Of a stretch of 64,000 nt of DNA, positions 1 to 8,534 are shown one piece after another. The notes under the pieces were generated by a model that did no database searches, had not been told where the DNA came from, and saw only the letters and a program-made list of their open reading frames with translations. The DNA lies in assembly GCF_009659625.1 (NCBI RefSeq), contig NZ_VOIW01000009.1, forward strand, positions 140,222 through 204,221. The letters are read 5' to 3'. A program made the position numbers and the translations under genes. The DNA comes from Pseudomonas haemolytica (GTDB lineage Bacteria; Pseudomonadota; Gammaproteobacteria; Pseudomonadales; Pseudomonadaceae). Positions within the stretch are counted from its first letter, which is position 1. Each line of letters starts with the position of its first letter.

Positions 1-123
1 CTTCTGGAAGTCATCGCCGGCCTGTTGCAACGCCTGCTCGCTGGTGGGTTGGCTGGCGCACCCGCCCAGTACCGCAGTGCCCAGCAGCAACACACAGCCC
101 AAACCACGGATCATCGGGCTCAT
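1..123 (-). CDS. OmpA-family lipoprotein, N-terminal fragment
   Basis: The minus strand reads an ATG at 123 followed by a lipoprotein signal peptide: MSPMIRGLGCVLLLGT, then a lipobox ending in GCASQ. The reading frame is open to the left edge, so only about 41 residues are visible and the C-terminal domain lies outside the window. The start overlaps the stop of the upstream DUF4398 gene by 4 bp (ATGA), so the two are translationally coupled. The DUF4398 plus OmpA-family lipoprotein pair is common in Pseudomonas, which is the only basis for the OmpA label. What the sequence itself shows is a membrane-anchored lipoprotein. Confidence 0.6.
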   Translation of the reverse strand, partial: MSPMIRGLGCVLLLGTAVLGGCASQPTSEQALQQAGDDFQK

Positions 124-482
124 TGCGCGTCTCCCAGCTGCAGTTGCTTGCGCAGGCGGGTGATGCGGGTATTGAGCACGTTCAATTGCTCCTGGCTTTT
201 GGCGGTCAGCACTTTGGCTTCAGCGAGACGCGCATCCAGCTCGGCCTGTTCGGCCCGCATACGTGCGTGCTTGTAGGATTGGTCGGCCATGTTGGACTGG
301 GCCCTGGCGAATTTGTCTTCGGCCAGTTTCAGTTCGGGCGATTCGTCGGTGTTGACGCCAACCGCGGTGGCTTGCTCCAAGGCTTGCTGGGTCAGGCGCA
401 TTTGTTCGTTCGGCGCAGGATCGGCTGCACATCCCGCCAGAGCGACAACGGCGAGGGCCGCGAAAAGAGGTCGAAAAATCAC
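120..482 (-). CDS. DUF4398 lipoprotein
   Basis: This 120-residue protein begins with a lipoprotein signal (MIFRPLFAALAVVALAGC, Cys18 being the lipidated residue). The rest is strongly helical and rich in Ala, Glu, Gln, Arg and Leu, with heptad-like spacing from about residue 30 to 115, as in DUF4398 proteins predicted to form a periplasmic coiled coil. It overlaps the following OmpA-type lipoprotein gene by 4 bp. The pair probably forms an envelope structure. Its exact job is unknown. Confidence 0.8.
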   Translation of the reverse strand: MIFRPLFAALAVVALAGCAADPAPNEQMRLTQQALEQATAVGVNTDESPELKLAEDKFARAQSNMADQSYKHARMRAEQAELDARLAEAKVLTAKSQEQLNVLNTRITRLRKQLQLGDAQ

Positions 483-491
483 TGTAAATCC

Positions 492-1307
492 CTACTTTGT
501 TGGGGTGCCGACGGGTTGCTGCAATTGCGCTTTCCAGCGCTCCAGATTGCGCTGCAGCGCGGCTTGCGCAACACCGGACGCGGGCAATTCTGTCATCTTT
601 TTGGTCAGCTGTCCGCGCAGCCACGGATCGTTGCACGCCGAGTTATGGGAAATCGCCAAGTACAGGCCAGGCTGATCGACAGGCACTTCATGGGCGACCA
701 AGTCGTTACTCATGCCCAAGGTCTGGGCCATGGCCATGCCGGAATAGCGCCCGGCCAGCACATAGTCCACTTCCCCCAGCAACAGCTTCTGGAACGCTGG
801 CGTCAGGTTCGGCAGGCGTTGCAGGTTGAGCTGCTGGCCGGCGAAGGTTTCGAATTCAGCGCTCAGGCGGGCACGCTCCGATACCGCGCCCTTGTGGCCG
901 TGCAGGTCAGCCGCCGTGGTGTAGGCCAGCGGCGAATCCTTGCGCGTCCAGACCAGGTAATCGGTCTGCATCAACGCCGGATGGATGTAGTCGAAGTTGT
1001 CCAGCTCACCGAGGTTCAGCGGCGCGTCGGCGAGGATGTCCATGCGCCCGCTGCGTGCCTCATCCAGGGCCAGGGAGCGTTTGCCGCCGTAGAGCAGGTC
1101 GATTTTCAGCCCGAGGTCCTTGCCCACTTGTTGCAGCACGTCGGCAGTTGCACCGATCAAGTGTGTGGGGTCCTGAGGGTCGCGCCACAGCAAGGGCGGT
1201 GCGTCCGGGCTGCCGGTGATCACCAGGCGTTCGCATTTGCCGGCGGCAAACGCCAGGCTCGGCAGCAGCGTGAGGCCCAGCAGTAAAGTCCAGGGGCGCA
1301 ACGCCAT
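492..1307 (-). CDS. Periplasmic solute-binding protein (SBP_bac_3 type)
   Basis: The 271-residue protein has a signal peptide (MALRPWTLLLGLTLLPSLAFA) followed by a type-II periplasmic binding fold like amino-acid binding proteins (PDAPPLLW near the N-terminus, then the GRMDILADAPLN stretch). I start it at ATG 1307 because AGGAGAACC lies just upstream; an in-frame extension to 1346 lies upstream of that site and has none. No permease or ATPase gene is adjacent, so it may act as an orphan binding or sensor protein. It sits 9 bp upstream of the DUF4398 gene and is probably cotranscribed with it. The ligand cannot be told from sequence. Confidence 0.78.
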   Translation of the reverse strand: MALRPWTLLLGLTLLPSLAFAAGKCERLVITGSPDAPPLLWRDPQDPTHLIGATADVLQQVGKDLGLKIDLLYGGKRSLALDEARSGRMDILADAPLNLGELDNFDYIHPALMQTDYLVWTRKDSPLAYTTAADLHGHKGAVSERARLSAEFETFAGQQLNLQRLPNLTPAFQKLLLGEVDYVLAGRYSGMAMAQTLGMSNDLVAHEVPVDQPGLYLAISHNSACNDPWLRGQLTKKMTELPASGVAQAALQRNLERWKAQLQQPVGTPTK

Positions 1308-1328
1308 GGCAAGGTTCTCCTGATAAGT

Positions 1329-1358
1329 AAAAAAAAACCCGGTCATAAGACCGGGCTC
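1329..1358 (-). terminator. Rho-independent terminator of etfBA
   Basis: On the minus strand, CCCGGTC and GACCGGG (1338-1355) form a 7-bp stem with a 4-nt loop, followed by a run of eight or more T. It lies 21 bp after the etfA stop, so it ends the etfBA transcript. Confidence 0.85.
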
Positions 1359-1379
1359 TTTATAAGTGAAGCGGCTGGA

Positions 1380-2309
1380 TTAGACCAGCTTCTCCAACTC
1401 AGGTACGGCTTCGAACAAGTCCGCCACCAGGCCGTAATCGGCGACCTGGAAGATCGGCGCTTCTTCGTCCTTGTTGATCGCGACGATCACCTTGGAGTCT
1501 TTCATACCGGCCAAGTGCTGGATCGCGCCGGAAATACCGACCGCGATGTACAGCTGTGGCGCAACGATCTTGCCGGTCTGGCCGACCTGCATATCGTTGG
1601 GTACGAAGCCTGCGTCGACGGCCGCGCGGGAAGCGCCGACCGCAGCGCCCAGCTTGTCGGCCAGGGCATACAGGTGCTTGAAGTTGTCACCGTTCTGCAT
1701 GCCACGGCCGCCGGAAACGACGATCTTGGCAGCGGTCAGCTCAGGGCGATCCGACTTGGCCAGCTCTTCACCAACAAAGCTGGAAGTGCCAGCGTCGTGG
1801 GCAGCGGAGACGGCTTCAACGGCAGCCGAACCACCTTCGGCGGCAACCGGGTCGAAACCGGTGGCGCGTACAGTGATGACCTTGACCGATGCGTTGGACT
1901 GCACGGTGGCGATGGCGTTACCGGCATAGATCGGGCGCTTGAAGGTGTCTGCGCTTTCAACCGAGATGATCTCGGAGATCTGGTCAACGTCCAGCTGCGC
2001 GGCAACGCGTGGCAGGATGTTTTTGCCGTTGGACGTCGCGGCAGCCAGGATGTGGCTGTAGCCAGCGCCCAGCTCTGCAACCAGCGGGGCAACGTTTTCT
2101 GGCAACTGATGCGCGTAGGCGGCATTGTCAGCGTTCAGGACTTTGCTCACGCCCGCGATTTTCGCAGCGGCTTCAGCCACGGCGCCAGCGCCTTGGCCAG
2201 CGACCAATACGTGAATGTCGCCACCGATTTTAGCGGCTGCGGCTACGGTGTTCAGGGTGGCCGGGGCCAGTACCTTGTTGTCGTGTTCAGCGATTACCAA
2301 GATAGTCAT
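1380..2309 (-). CDS. etfA: Electron transfer flavoprotein alpha subunit
   Basis: This 309-residue protein matches EtfA/FixB. The N-terminal domain (about 1-190) is followed by the FAD-binding domain, with SGGRGM at 199-204 and GQTGKIVAPQLYIAVGISG at about 243-261. With EtfB it forms the soluble flavoprotein that collects electrons from acyl-CoA and amino-acid dehydrogenases. It passes them to ETF-ubiquinone oxidoreductase, encoded divergently at 3577. It begins 2 bp after the etfB stop, so the two are made together. Confidence 0.97.
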   Translation of the reverse strand: MTILVIAEHDNKVLAPATLNTVAAAAKIGGDIHVLVAGQGAGAVAEAAAKIAGVSKVLNADNAAYAHQLPENVAPLVAELGAGYSHILAAATSNGKNILPRVAAQLDVDQISEIISVESADTFKRPIYAGNAIATVQSNASVKVITVRATGFDPVAAEGGSAAVEAVSAAHDAGTSSFVGEELAKSDRPELTAAKIVVSGGRGMQNGDNFKHLYALADKLGAAVGASRAAVDAGFVPNDMQVGQTGKIVAPQLYIAVGISGAIQHLAGMKDSKVIVAINKDEEAPIFQVADYGLVADLFEAVPELEKLV

Positions 2310-2311
2310 TT

Positions 2312-3061
2312 TTAGATTACCTTCGCTTCGTTTTTCAGTTTCTCGACCAGTTCAGCCACCGACTTGACCTTGATGCCCGCGCTGCGTGCAGCCGGCGCTT
2401 CGACTTTGACGGTCTTGTTGGTGGAGGCGGTGGAAACGCCCAAAGCGTCCGGAGTCAGCACTTCAAGAGGCTTCTTCTTGGCTTTCATGATGTTTGGCAG
2501 GGACGCATAGCGCGGCTCGTTCAAACGCAGGTCGGTGGTGACGATGGCCGGCAGTTTCAGGGAAACCGTCTGTGCGCCGCCGTCGATTTCACGGGTCACC
2601 GCTACGCTGTCGCCGTTCACTTCGACTTTCGAAGCGAAGGTGCCCTGGCCATAACCGGTCAGTGCAGCCAGCATCTGGCCAGTCTGGTTGTTGTCGCTGT
2701 CGATGGCTTGTTTGCCAAGGATCACCAGCTGAGGCTGTTCCTTGTCAACAACGGCTTTGAGCAACTTGGCAACGGCCAGGGAAGTCAGCTCATCAGCGGA
2801 CTCGACCAGGATGGCGCGGTCGGCGCCCAATGCCAGGGCGGTACGCAACTGCTCTTGGGCAGTAGTCGGACCGATGGAGACCACGACGATTTCAGTCGCG
2901 ACGCCTTTCTCTTTCAGGCGTACGGCTTCTTCCACAGCGATTTCGCAGAAAGGGTTCATCGACATCTTGACGTTAGCAAGGTCGACGCCGGAATTGTCCG
3001 CCTTGACGCGAACTTTCACGTTGTAATCGACAACGCGTTTGACAGCTACAAGAACCTTCAT
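2312..3061 (-). CDS. etfB: Electron transfer flavoprotein beta subunit
   Basis: This 249-residue protein matches EtfB/FixA (MKVLVAVKRVVDYNVKVRVK at the N-terminus, an AMP-binding fold with GADRAILVE around residue 80). It is first in the minus-strand etfBA operon and divergent from the ETF-QO gene. Beta-oxidation and branched-chain amino-acid breakdown are the usual electron sources. The 515-bp divergent upstream region holds a PsrA-like operator that may control both directions. Confidence 0.97.
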   Translation of the reverse strand: MKVLVAVKRVVDYNVKVRVKADNSGVDLANVKMSMNPFCEIAVEEAVRLKEKGVATEIVVVSIGPTTAQEQLRTALALGADRAILVESADELTSLAVAKLLKAVVDKEQPQLVILGKQAIDSDNNQTGQMLAALTGYGQGTFASKVEVNGDSVAVTREIDGGAQTVSLKLPAIVTTDLRLNEPRYASLPNIMKAKKKPLEVLTPDALGVSTASTNKTVKVEAPAARSAGIKVKSVAELVEKLKNEAKVI

Positions 3062-3427
3062 GGATTCCTCGTTACTCTCCGGTGAAAAGAAAGTCGCCTA
3101 GGCGAACCTGGCGGTTGATGCTCATCGGCACACAAGGGCACCTCCAAAGACCTCGGCAGTGGCCTTGCACACGGGAAGTGACGACCGTTCGTCAGTGGTG
3201 ACTGAGAGGTCATTCTTTATCGCGGCGTGTAAACTGCGCCCCTTCGTCTGGATGCGCGTCACCTTTTTAGCTTGGGCCTGTCTTTGGACGTGCTCTTGAA
3301 ACCTGCAGTCTGCCTACGGGAAGCGCAAAACCGACCGTATCTTGACCGGAACGCCTATTCTGGTCAATACGGCAAAATGGTCAGTCATAAGCCCCGTTGC
3401 TTTGATTTACCTAGGCTGCGGGCAATT

Positions 3428-3441
3428 CAAACAAACGTTTG
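3428..3441. promoter_or_regulatory. PsrA-like operator (CAAAC-N4-GTTTG)
   Basis: The sequence CAAACAAACGTTTG fits the published form of PsrA sites in Pseudomonas, as I recall it (G/C-AAAC-N2-4-GTTT-G/C). It ends 2 bp before the -35 box of the ETF-QO promoter, where a bound TetR-family repressor would block RNA polymerase. PsrA senses long-chain fatty acids, and the divergent etfB and ETF-QO genes are reported PsrA targets in P. aeruginosa. The motif is seen; regulation here is inferred. Confidence 0.65.
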
Positions 3442-3443
3442 TA

Positions 3444-3472
3444 TTGGACGCTGCCAGTGGTCTATATATAAT
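3444..3472 (+). promoter_or_regulatory. Sigma70 promoter of ETF-QO
   Basis: TTGGAC (3444-3449) and TATAAT (3467-3472) are separated by 17 bp. Transcription would begin near 3479, giving a leader of about 98 nt before the GTG start at 3577. Confidence 0.75.
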
Positions 3473-3576
3473 GCGCCACCTAGAGAGACAGGTGGGTGCT
3501 GCCGTTGAGCAGAACCACACCGAACCTCCACCCATTAGAAAAAAAAGCCTGTTGAGCCTTGAGTAGGAGATAGCCT

Positions 3577-5241
3577 GTGGAACGCGAATACATGGAATTC
3601 GACGTGGTCATCGTCGGCGCTGGCCCGGCTGGCCTGTCTGCCGCCTGCCGACTGAAGCAGAAGGCCGCCGAAGCCGGTAAGGAAATCAGCGTCTGCGTGG
3701 TCGAGAAAGGCTCCGAAGTTGGCGCGCATATCCTCTCCGGTGCCGTGTTTGAACCCCGTGCCCTGAACGAACTGTTCCCGGACTGGAAAGAACTCGGCGC
3801 CCCGCTCAACACTCCGGTGGTGCGCGATGACATCTACGTACTGCGCAGCAGCGATACCTCCACCAAGGTTCCCGACTTCTTTGTGCCCAAGACCATGCAC
3901 AACGAAGGCAACTACATCATTTCCCTGGGCAACCTGTGCCGCTGGCTGGCCCAGCAGGCCGAGAACCTGGGCGTGGAAGTCTACCCAGGCTTTGCCGCCC
4001 AGGAAGCCCTGTTCGACGAGAACGGCGTGGTACGCGGGATCATCACCGGTGACCTCGGCGTCGACCGCGAAGGCAAGCCCAAAGAAGGCGTGTACACCCC
4101 GGGCATGGAACTGCGTGGCAAGTACACGCTGTTCGCCGAAGGTTGCAGGGGCCACATCGGCAAGCAACTGATCCAGCGCTTCAACCTGGACAGCGACGCC
4201 GACGCCCAGCACTACGGCATCGGCCTGAAGGAAATCTGGGAGATCGACCCGGCCAAGCATCAACCAGGCCTGGTGGTACACACCGCCGGCTGGCCGCTGG
4301 ACATCATGAGCAACGAGAACACCGGTGGTTCGTTCCTCTATCACCTGGAAAACAACCAGGTGGTGGTCGGCCTGATCGTCGACCTGTCCTACAGCAACAC
4401 CTTCCTGTCGCCGTTCGATGAGTTCCAGCGCCTCAAGCATCACCCGGTGCTGGCCCAGTACCTGGAAGGCGGCAAGCGCGTCAGCTACGGCGCCCGTGCC
4501 CTGGCCAAAGGCGGTATCAACTCGCTGCCAAAGATGGTGTTCAAGGGCGGCGCATTGATCGGCTGCGACCTGGGCACCATGAACGTGGCCAAGATCAAAG
4601 GCAGCCACACGGCAATGAAGTCCGGCATGCTGGCCGCCGATGCGGTGGCCGAGCGCCTGCTGGCCGACTCCGAAGGCGGCGATGAGCTGACCAACTACGT
4701 CGACAGCTTCAAAGCCAGCTGGCTCTACGAAGAGCTGTTCGCCAGCCGCAACTTCGGCCCGGCGATGCATAAGTTCGGCCCGATCATCGGTGCAGGCTTC
4801 AACTGGTTCGACCAGAACATCCTGGGCGGCAAGATGCCGTTCACCCTGCACGACACCAAGCCGGACTACGCCTGCCTCAAGCTGGCCAAAGACTGCAAGA
4901 AGATCGACTACCCCAAACCCGACGGCAAGCTGAGCTTCGACAAGCTAAGTTCGGTGTTCATCTCCGGTACCAACCACGAAGAAGAACAACCGTGCCACTT
5001 GAAGCTCAAGGACCCGAGCATCCCGATCGGCACCAACCTGCCGCTCTACGATGAACCGGCGCAGCGCTACTGCCCGGCTGGCGTCTATGAAGTGATCACC
5101 AAGGAAGACGGCGAGAAGCGCTTCCAGATCAACGCCCAGAACTGTGTGCACTGCAAGACCTGTGACATCAAGGACCCTTCGCAGAACATTACCTGGGTGA
5201 CACCGGAAGGTGCGGGCGGGCCGACTTACCCGAATATGTAA
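3577..5241 (+). CDS. Electron transfer flavoprotein-ubiquinone oxidoreductase
   Basis: The 554-residue enzyme takes electrons from ETF and reduces ubiquinone at the inner membrane. An FAD-binding GAGPAG motif lies at 14-19. The C-terminal ferredoxin-like domain carries the 4Fe-4S ligands Cys499, Cys523, Cys526 and Cys529. Length is as expected for ETF-QO (about 550). I use GTG at 3577 because GGAGA sits 6 bp upstream; the ATG at 3592 has no site at normal distance. It is divergent from etfBA and completes the pathway from acyl-CoA dehydrogenases to quinone. Confidence 0.97.
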   Translation: MEREYMEFDVVIVGAGPAGLSAACRLKQKAAEAGKEISVCVVEKGSEVGAHILSGAVFEPRALNELFPDWKELGAPLNTPVVRDDIYVLRSSDTSTKVPDFFVPKTMHNEGNYIISLGNLCRWLAQQAENLGVEVYPGFAAQEALFDENGVVRGIITGDLGVDREGKPKEGVYTPGMELRGKYTLFAEGCRGHIGKQLIQRFNLDSDADAQHYGIGLKEIWEIDPAKHQPGLVVHTAGWPLDIMSNENTGGSFLYHLENNQVVVGLIVDLSYSNTFLSPFDEFQRLKHHPVLAQYLEGGKRVSYGARALAKGGINSLPKMVFKGGALIGCDLGTMNVAKIKGSHTAMKSGMLAADAVAERLLADSEGGDELTNYVDSFKASWLYEELFASRNFGPAMHKFGPIIGAGFNWFDQNILGGKMPFTLHDTKPDYACLKLAKDCKKIDYPKPDGKLSFDKLSSVFISGTNHEEEQPCHLKLKDPSIPIGTNLPLYDEPAQRYCPAGVYEVITKEDGEKRFQINAQNCVHCKTCDIKDPSQNITWVTPEGAGGPTYPNM

Positions 5242-5250
5242 ACCAACGGA

Positions 5251-5275
5251 GGCTCCCAATTGGGAGCCTTTTTTA
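5251..5275 (+). terminator. Rho-independent terminator of ETF-QO
   Basis: GGCTCCCAATTGGGAGCC is an 18-nt perfect palindrome followed by six T, starting 9 bp after the ETF-QO stop. Confidence 0.9.
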
Positions 5276-5290
5276 TGGGCGACACAAATC

Positions 5291-5385
5291 AAATGTGGGA
5301 GGGGGCTTGCTCCCGATTGCAGTGAATCAGTCAGCAAATCTGTAGCTGATACACCGCAATCGGGAGCAAGCCCCCTCCCACATTT
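5291..5385. repeat. REPIN, GGGGGCTTGCTCCC subtype
   Basis: Two inverted REP units face each other: GTGGGAGGGGGCTTGCTCCC at the left and its reverse complement at the right, around a variable centre of about 45 bp. This is the doublet form of REP sequences known as REPINs in P. fluorescens, mobilised in trans by RAYT transposases. The same subtype recurs at 8412-8504. Confidence 0.9.
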
Positions 5386-5409
5386 GGATTGTGCTTTTGC
5401 TTGAAATGA

Positions 5410-6303
5410 CTAGGCAGCCCGCTCTTCGCCCGGGTTACGCAGGAAATAGCGTTTGTATTCCCGACTAAACTGCGACGTACTCTGATACCCCACGCTATGC
5501 GCCGCCTGCGCCACGCCCATGCCCTCCACCAGCAGCAACTGCTGAGCCTTGAGCAAGCGTAAACGCTTCAAGTACTGCACTGGCGACAACAGCGTGCAAC
5601 GCTTGAAGTGTTCATGAAAGGTCGAGGCACTCATATGCGCATAACCGGCCAACGTCTCGATGTTCAACGGCTCGGCGTAATGGGCATGCAGGTGATTCAA
5701 CGACGTGGCGATTCGCGAGAATTGCCCTTGCTGTTCCACCAACGCACGCAGCACATCGGCCTGCGGGCCGCGCAAGGCGGTGAACAATAATTCGCGCACC
5801 CGCGCCGGGCCCATAATCCGGCTTTCCAATGGATCGTGCAGGCACTGCAGCAGCCGTTCGACGCAGCCGCGCATGGCGTCATCCAAGACCACCGAACTCA
5901 TCGACTCCAGGGTTTGCGCGGTCGGCGGCGGCCCGGCCTGCATGCCCATGGCCATCACCAATTCACCCAGCACCACACGATCAATGCCCACGGTCACGCC
6001 CAGCAGCGGTGCACTGGGCGCCATGGCGAACGTCTCGCACTCGAACGGCACCGGCATCGCCTGGATCAGGTAATGCCCGGCGCCATACTCCAGCGTACGC
6101 GGGCCCAGGTAGGCGACCTTGCTGCCTTGAGCCACGAACATCAGGCTCGGCTCGTAGATCTGCGGGCCACGCGCTACGTCACAACTGGCGCGCAGCACTT
6201 GTACGCCCGGCAGATGGGTCGGGGAGAAACCATCGCGGGACGTCAGCCCCTCGATCAGGGAAACCAGCGTGGCGTTGGCATCAACATGGCGGGTCAACAG
6301 CAT
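5410..6303 (-). CDS. AraC-family transcriptional regulator (AraC_N type)
   Basis: The 297-residue protein has an N-terminal AraC_N cupin-like domain (about 20-170, including FVAQGSKVAYLG) and two C-terminal helix-turn-helix motifs of the AraC type (NIETLAGYAHMSASTFHEHF and the VAQAAHSVGYQSTSQFSREY stretch). It is divergent from the zinc alcohol dehydrogenase at 6486, like E. coli YqhC beside yqhD. I infer that it activates that gene in response to an aldehyde or alcohol. The inducer is unknown. Confidence 0.85.
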   Translation of the reverse strand: MLLTRHVDANATLVSLIEGLTSRDGFSPTHLPGVQVLRASCDVARGPQIYEPSLMFVAQGSKVAYLGPRTLEYGAGHYLIQAMPVPFECETFAMAPSAPLLGVTVGIDRVVLGELVMAMGMQAGPPPTAQTLESMSSVVLDDAMRGCVERLLQCLHDPLESRIMGPARVRELLFTALRGPQADVLRALVEQQGQFSRIATSLNHLHAHYAEPLNIETLAGYAHMSASTFHEHFKRCTLLSPVQYLKRLRLLKAQQLLLVEGMGVAQAAHSVGYQSTSQFSREYKRYFLRNPGEERAA

Positions 6304-6485
6304 GGCAAAAAACTTCGCGAATAAGGGATGAGAGCATCATCGCAGGTCTGGCCGCCGATGCATCCAAACCCATGGCACTCCCGGACGAATAGGCATGAGA
6401 CTCGGAGCAATCGCCATGGCCGCATCAGGGGGTGGCGCGGAGAATGGCCCGCCTCATCTGTCACTGCTTTTGCGAGGTTTTCACC

Positions 6486-7538
6486 ATGTACACCGCCATC
6501 GGTTATGCCGCTCAGTCGGCCACCACTCCCCTCGCCCCTATGTCGTTTGAACGCCGCAGCCCACGCGTCGATGACGTGGCCATCGAGATCCTCTACTGCG
6601 GCGTGTGCCACTCCGACATCCACCAGGCGCGCAACGAGTGGGGCATCGCCGTTTACCCGCTGATGCCAGGCCATGAGATTGTCGGCAAGGTCACCGCCGT
6701 CGGCGCCAACGTCACCGCGCACAAAGTCGGCGACCTGGTCGGCGTCGGCTGCATGGTTGACTCGTGCCGTCATTGCGAAGCGTGCAAGTCAGACCTCGAG
6801 CAATACTGCCTCGAAGGCCCGACCATGACCTACGCTACCCCGGACCGCGTGGATGGCAGCAACACCATGGGCGGCTACTCCGACAGCATCGTGGTCAGCG
6901 AGCACTTCGTGGTGAAAATTCCGGCCAGGCTCGACCTGGCCAGCGCCGCGCCGATCCTGTGCGCAGGCATCACCACCTACTCGCCGCTCAAGCACTACGG
7001 CGTAAAAGCCGGCGATAAAGTCGGGATTCTCGGCATGGGCGGCCTCGGCCACATGGGCATCAAGTTCGCCAAGGCCATGGGCGCCGAAGTCACGCTGTTC
7101 ACTCGCTCCGCGAGCAAGGCTGAAGAAGGCCGCCGCCAGGGTGCCGACCATGTGATCGTGTCCACTGATGCCGAGCAGATGAAAGCCGCTGCCGGGCACT
7201 TCGACTTCCTGCTGGACACCATCCCGGTGCAACACGACCTGAACCCCTACCTCGACGTGCTGCGCTTTGACGGCGTGCATATCCTGGTCGGTTTGATCGA
7301 GCCGGTGGACCCGCCGGTGAATGCCGCCAAGCTGGTGCTGGGCCGTAAAGTGTTGGCCGGTTCGCTGATCGGCGGCATTGCCGAAACCCAGGAAGTCCTG
7401 GATTTCTGCGCCGAGCACAACATCACCTGCGACATCGAAATGCTCGACATCCGCCAGATCAACGAGGCTTACGCCCGCATGATTGCCGGTGACGTGAAGT
7501 ACCGCTTTGTCATCGACATGGCGAGCCTGAAAGCCTGA
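6486..7538 (+). CDS. Zinc-dependent NAD(P) alcohol dehydrogenase, YahK/CAD type
   Basis: The 350-residue enzyme belongs to the medium-chain dehydrogenases of the cinnamyl-alcohol / YahK group, which reduce broad-range aldehydes with NADPH. Catalytic zinc ligands Cys41 and His63-Glu64 (GHE) are present, as are structural zinc cysteines 94, 97, 100 and 108. The Rossmann motif GMGGLGHMG is at about 181-189. I start it at ATG 6486 (MYTAIGYAAQ), behind GAGG, as homologues do; the longer frame to 6432 adds an unlikely Cys-rich tail. It is divergent from an AraC regulator. Confidence 0.9.
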   Translation: MYTAIGYAAQSATTPLAPMSFERRSPRVDDVAIEILYCGVCHSDIHQARNEWGIAVYPLMPGHEIVGKVTAVGANVTAHKVGDLVGVGCMVDSCRHCEACKSDLEQYCLEGPTMTYATPDRVDGSNTMGGYSDSIVVSEHFVVKIPARLDLASAAPILCAGITTYSPLKHYGVKAGDKVGILGMGGLGHMGIKFAKAMGAEVTLFTRSASKAEEGRRQGADHVIVSTDAEQMKAAAGHFDFLLDTIPVQHDLNPYLDVLRFDGVHILVGLIEPVDPPVNAAKLVLGRKVLAGSLIGGIAETQEVLDFCAEHNITCDIEMLDIRQINEAYARMIAGDVKYRFVIDMASLKA

Positions 7539-7547
7539 TCAGGCTTT
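7530..7547. terminator. Palindrome spanning two convergent stop codons
   Basis: AAAGCCTGATCAGGCTTT is an 18-bp perfect palindrome that contains the TGA of the alcohol dehydrogenase (7536-7538) and, on the other strand, the TGA of the IclR gene (7541-7539). It may act as a short bidirectional terminator, but the T-tracts are only three bases, so its strength is uncertain. Confidence 0.45.
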
Positions 7548-8342
7548 CGCGCCCAACTCCGCTGACAGCCGGGCTGCGACCTGTTTGATCACAGGGATCA
7601 GCTCGGCCATTTTCTCCAGCGGCATGTAGGGCACGGTACTGGCGACGCTGATGCCGGCGACAATGCGCCCGCTGGCATCGCGCACCGGGGCCGCCACACA
7701 GCGGATCGACGGTTCGTTGTCTTCCAGGTCGAACGCGTAACCGCCCTCTACGTACTCACGCATGCGCTGCTCGAACTGCGGCCAGGATTGCTCCGGGTGC
7801 TGCGGCCATTGCAGGCTTTTGCCGGCCGCCGGCAAGCTGACTTGGTACAAACGCTGCCACTCCTGCGGCGAATCATCCAACAACAACGCCTTGCCGATGC
7901 CGGTGCGCGTCAACGGCATGCGATGGCCGACCCGCGAGCGCATTTCCGGGCCATTGCGGCCAGGGTTCTTGTGCAGGTAAAGCACGTCGTCGTACTCACG
8001 GATCGCCAGGTGGATGGTGTCGCCAGTGAGGGCCGACAGCTCGTCCAGGTACGGCACCGCCAGGTTCACCAACGGCAGCTCTTCGCGGGCCTGAAACCCC
8101 AACTCGATCAGCTTCGGCCCTAGCAGGTAACCGACTTGCGGCACCACACGCAGATAACGCTCTTCCACCAGGCAACTGGCCAGGCGGTGCGTCGTGCTGC
8201 GGGTGGTGCCGATGCGCCGGGCGATCTCTTTCAGATCCCGCGCACCAGCCGCCACCGCTTGCACCACGCCCAGGCCGCGTAACAGGGTCTGGGTGCCGGT
8301 GGGGGCGGCGTCTTTGACGGGGGTGTGGGCGTTTTCCTGCAT
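7539..8342 (-). CDS. IclR-family transcriptional regulator
   Basis: The 267-residue protein has an IclR-type winged helix at about 15-75 (LKEIARRIGTTRSTTHRLAS) and the C-terminal effector-binding domain (RTGIGKALLL, then GISVAS near 240). The start is ATG 8342 (MQENAHTPVKDAAPTGTQ); the in-frame extension to 8402 has no support. It lies downstream of, and in the same direction as, the araFGH genes, separated by a REPIN. It is the best local candidate for controlling the arabinose locus. The ligand is not known. Confidence 0.85.
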   Translation of the reverse strand: MQENAHTPVKDAAPTGTQTLLRGLGVVQAVAAGARDLKEIARRIGTTRSTTHRLASCLVEERYLRVVPQVGYLLGPKLIELGFQAREELPLVNLAVPYLDELSALTGDTIHLAIREYDDVLYLHKNPGRNGPEMRSRVGHRMPLTRTGIGKALLLDDSPQEWQRLYQVSLPAAGKSLQWPQHPEQSWPQFEQRMREYVEGGYAFDLEDNEPSIRCVAAPVRDASGRIVAGISVASTVPYMPLEKMAELIPVIKQVAARLSAELGAKA

Positions 8343-8411
8343 ATCTCGGCCTATAAGTAAAAAAAGCGGGGCCATTATGGCAAATGCCGCTCTCCTGGAC
8401 ACAGGAGATCC

Positions 8412-8504
8412 AATGTGGGAGGGGGCTTGCTCCCGATAGCGGTGGGTCAGTTACAGATGCAGTGACTGACACTCAGCTATCGGGAGCAAGCCCCCTCCCA
8501 CATT
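8412..8504. repeat. REPIN, GGGGGCTTGCTCCC subtype
   Basis: Same two-armed structure and arm sequence as the element at 5291-5385, with a different centre. It sits between the araH stop and the IclR start. Confidence 0.9.
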
Positions 8505-8534
8505 TAGCCTTCACATGGCATAACTCTGCATAAC

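Larger units (their letters stand above)
3062..3576. other. 515-bp divergent intergenic region, etfB / ETF-QO
   Basis: No gene is visible in this gap; the short frames in it have no ribosome binding site. The right third holds a CAAAC-N4-GTTTG operator and a good sigma70 promoter facing ETF-QO (both listed separately). I could not place the etfB promoter with confidence. Confidence 0.7.

Noticed and set aside
3535..4851. 438-codon open frame antisense to ETF-QO
   Set aside because: It is a shadow of a well-supported gene and starts without a ribosome binding site.
5291..5385. Repeated GTGGGAG elements as a CRISPR array
   Set aside because: The units are single or paired inverted repeats scattered over 50 kb, not regularly spaced direct repeats, and no cas gene is present.
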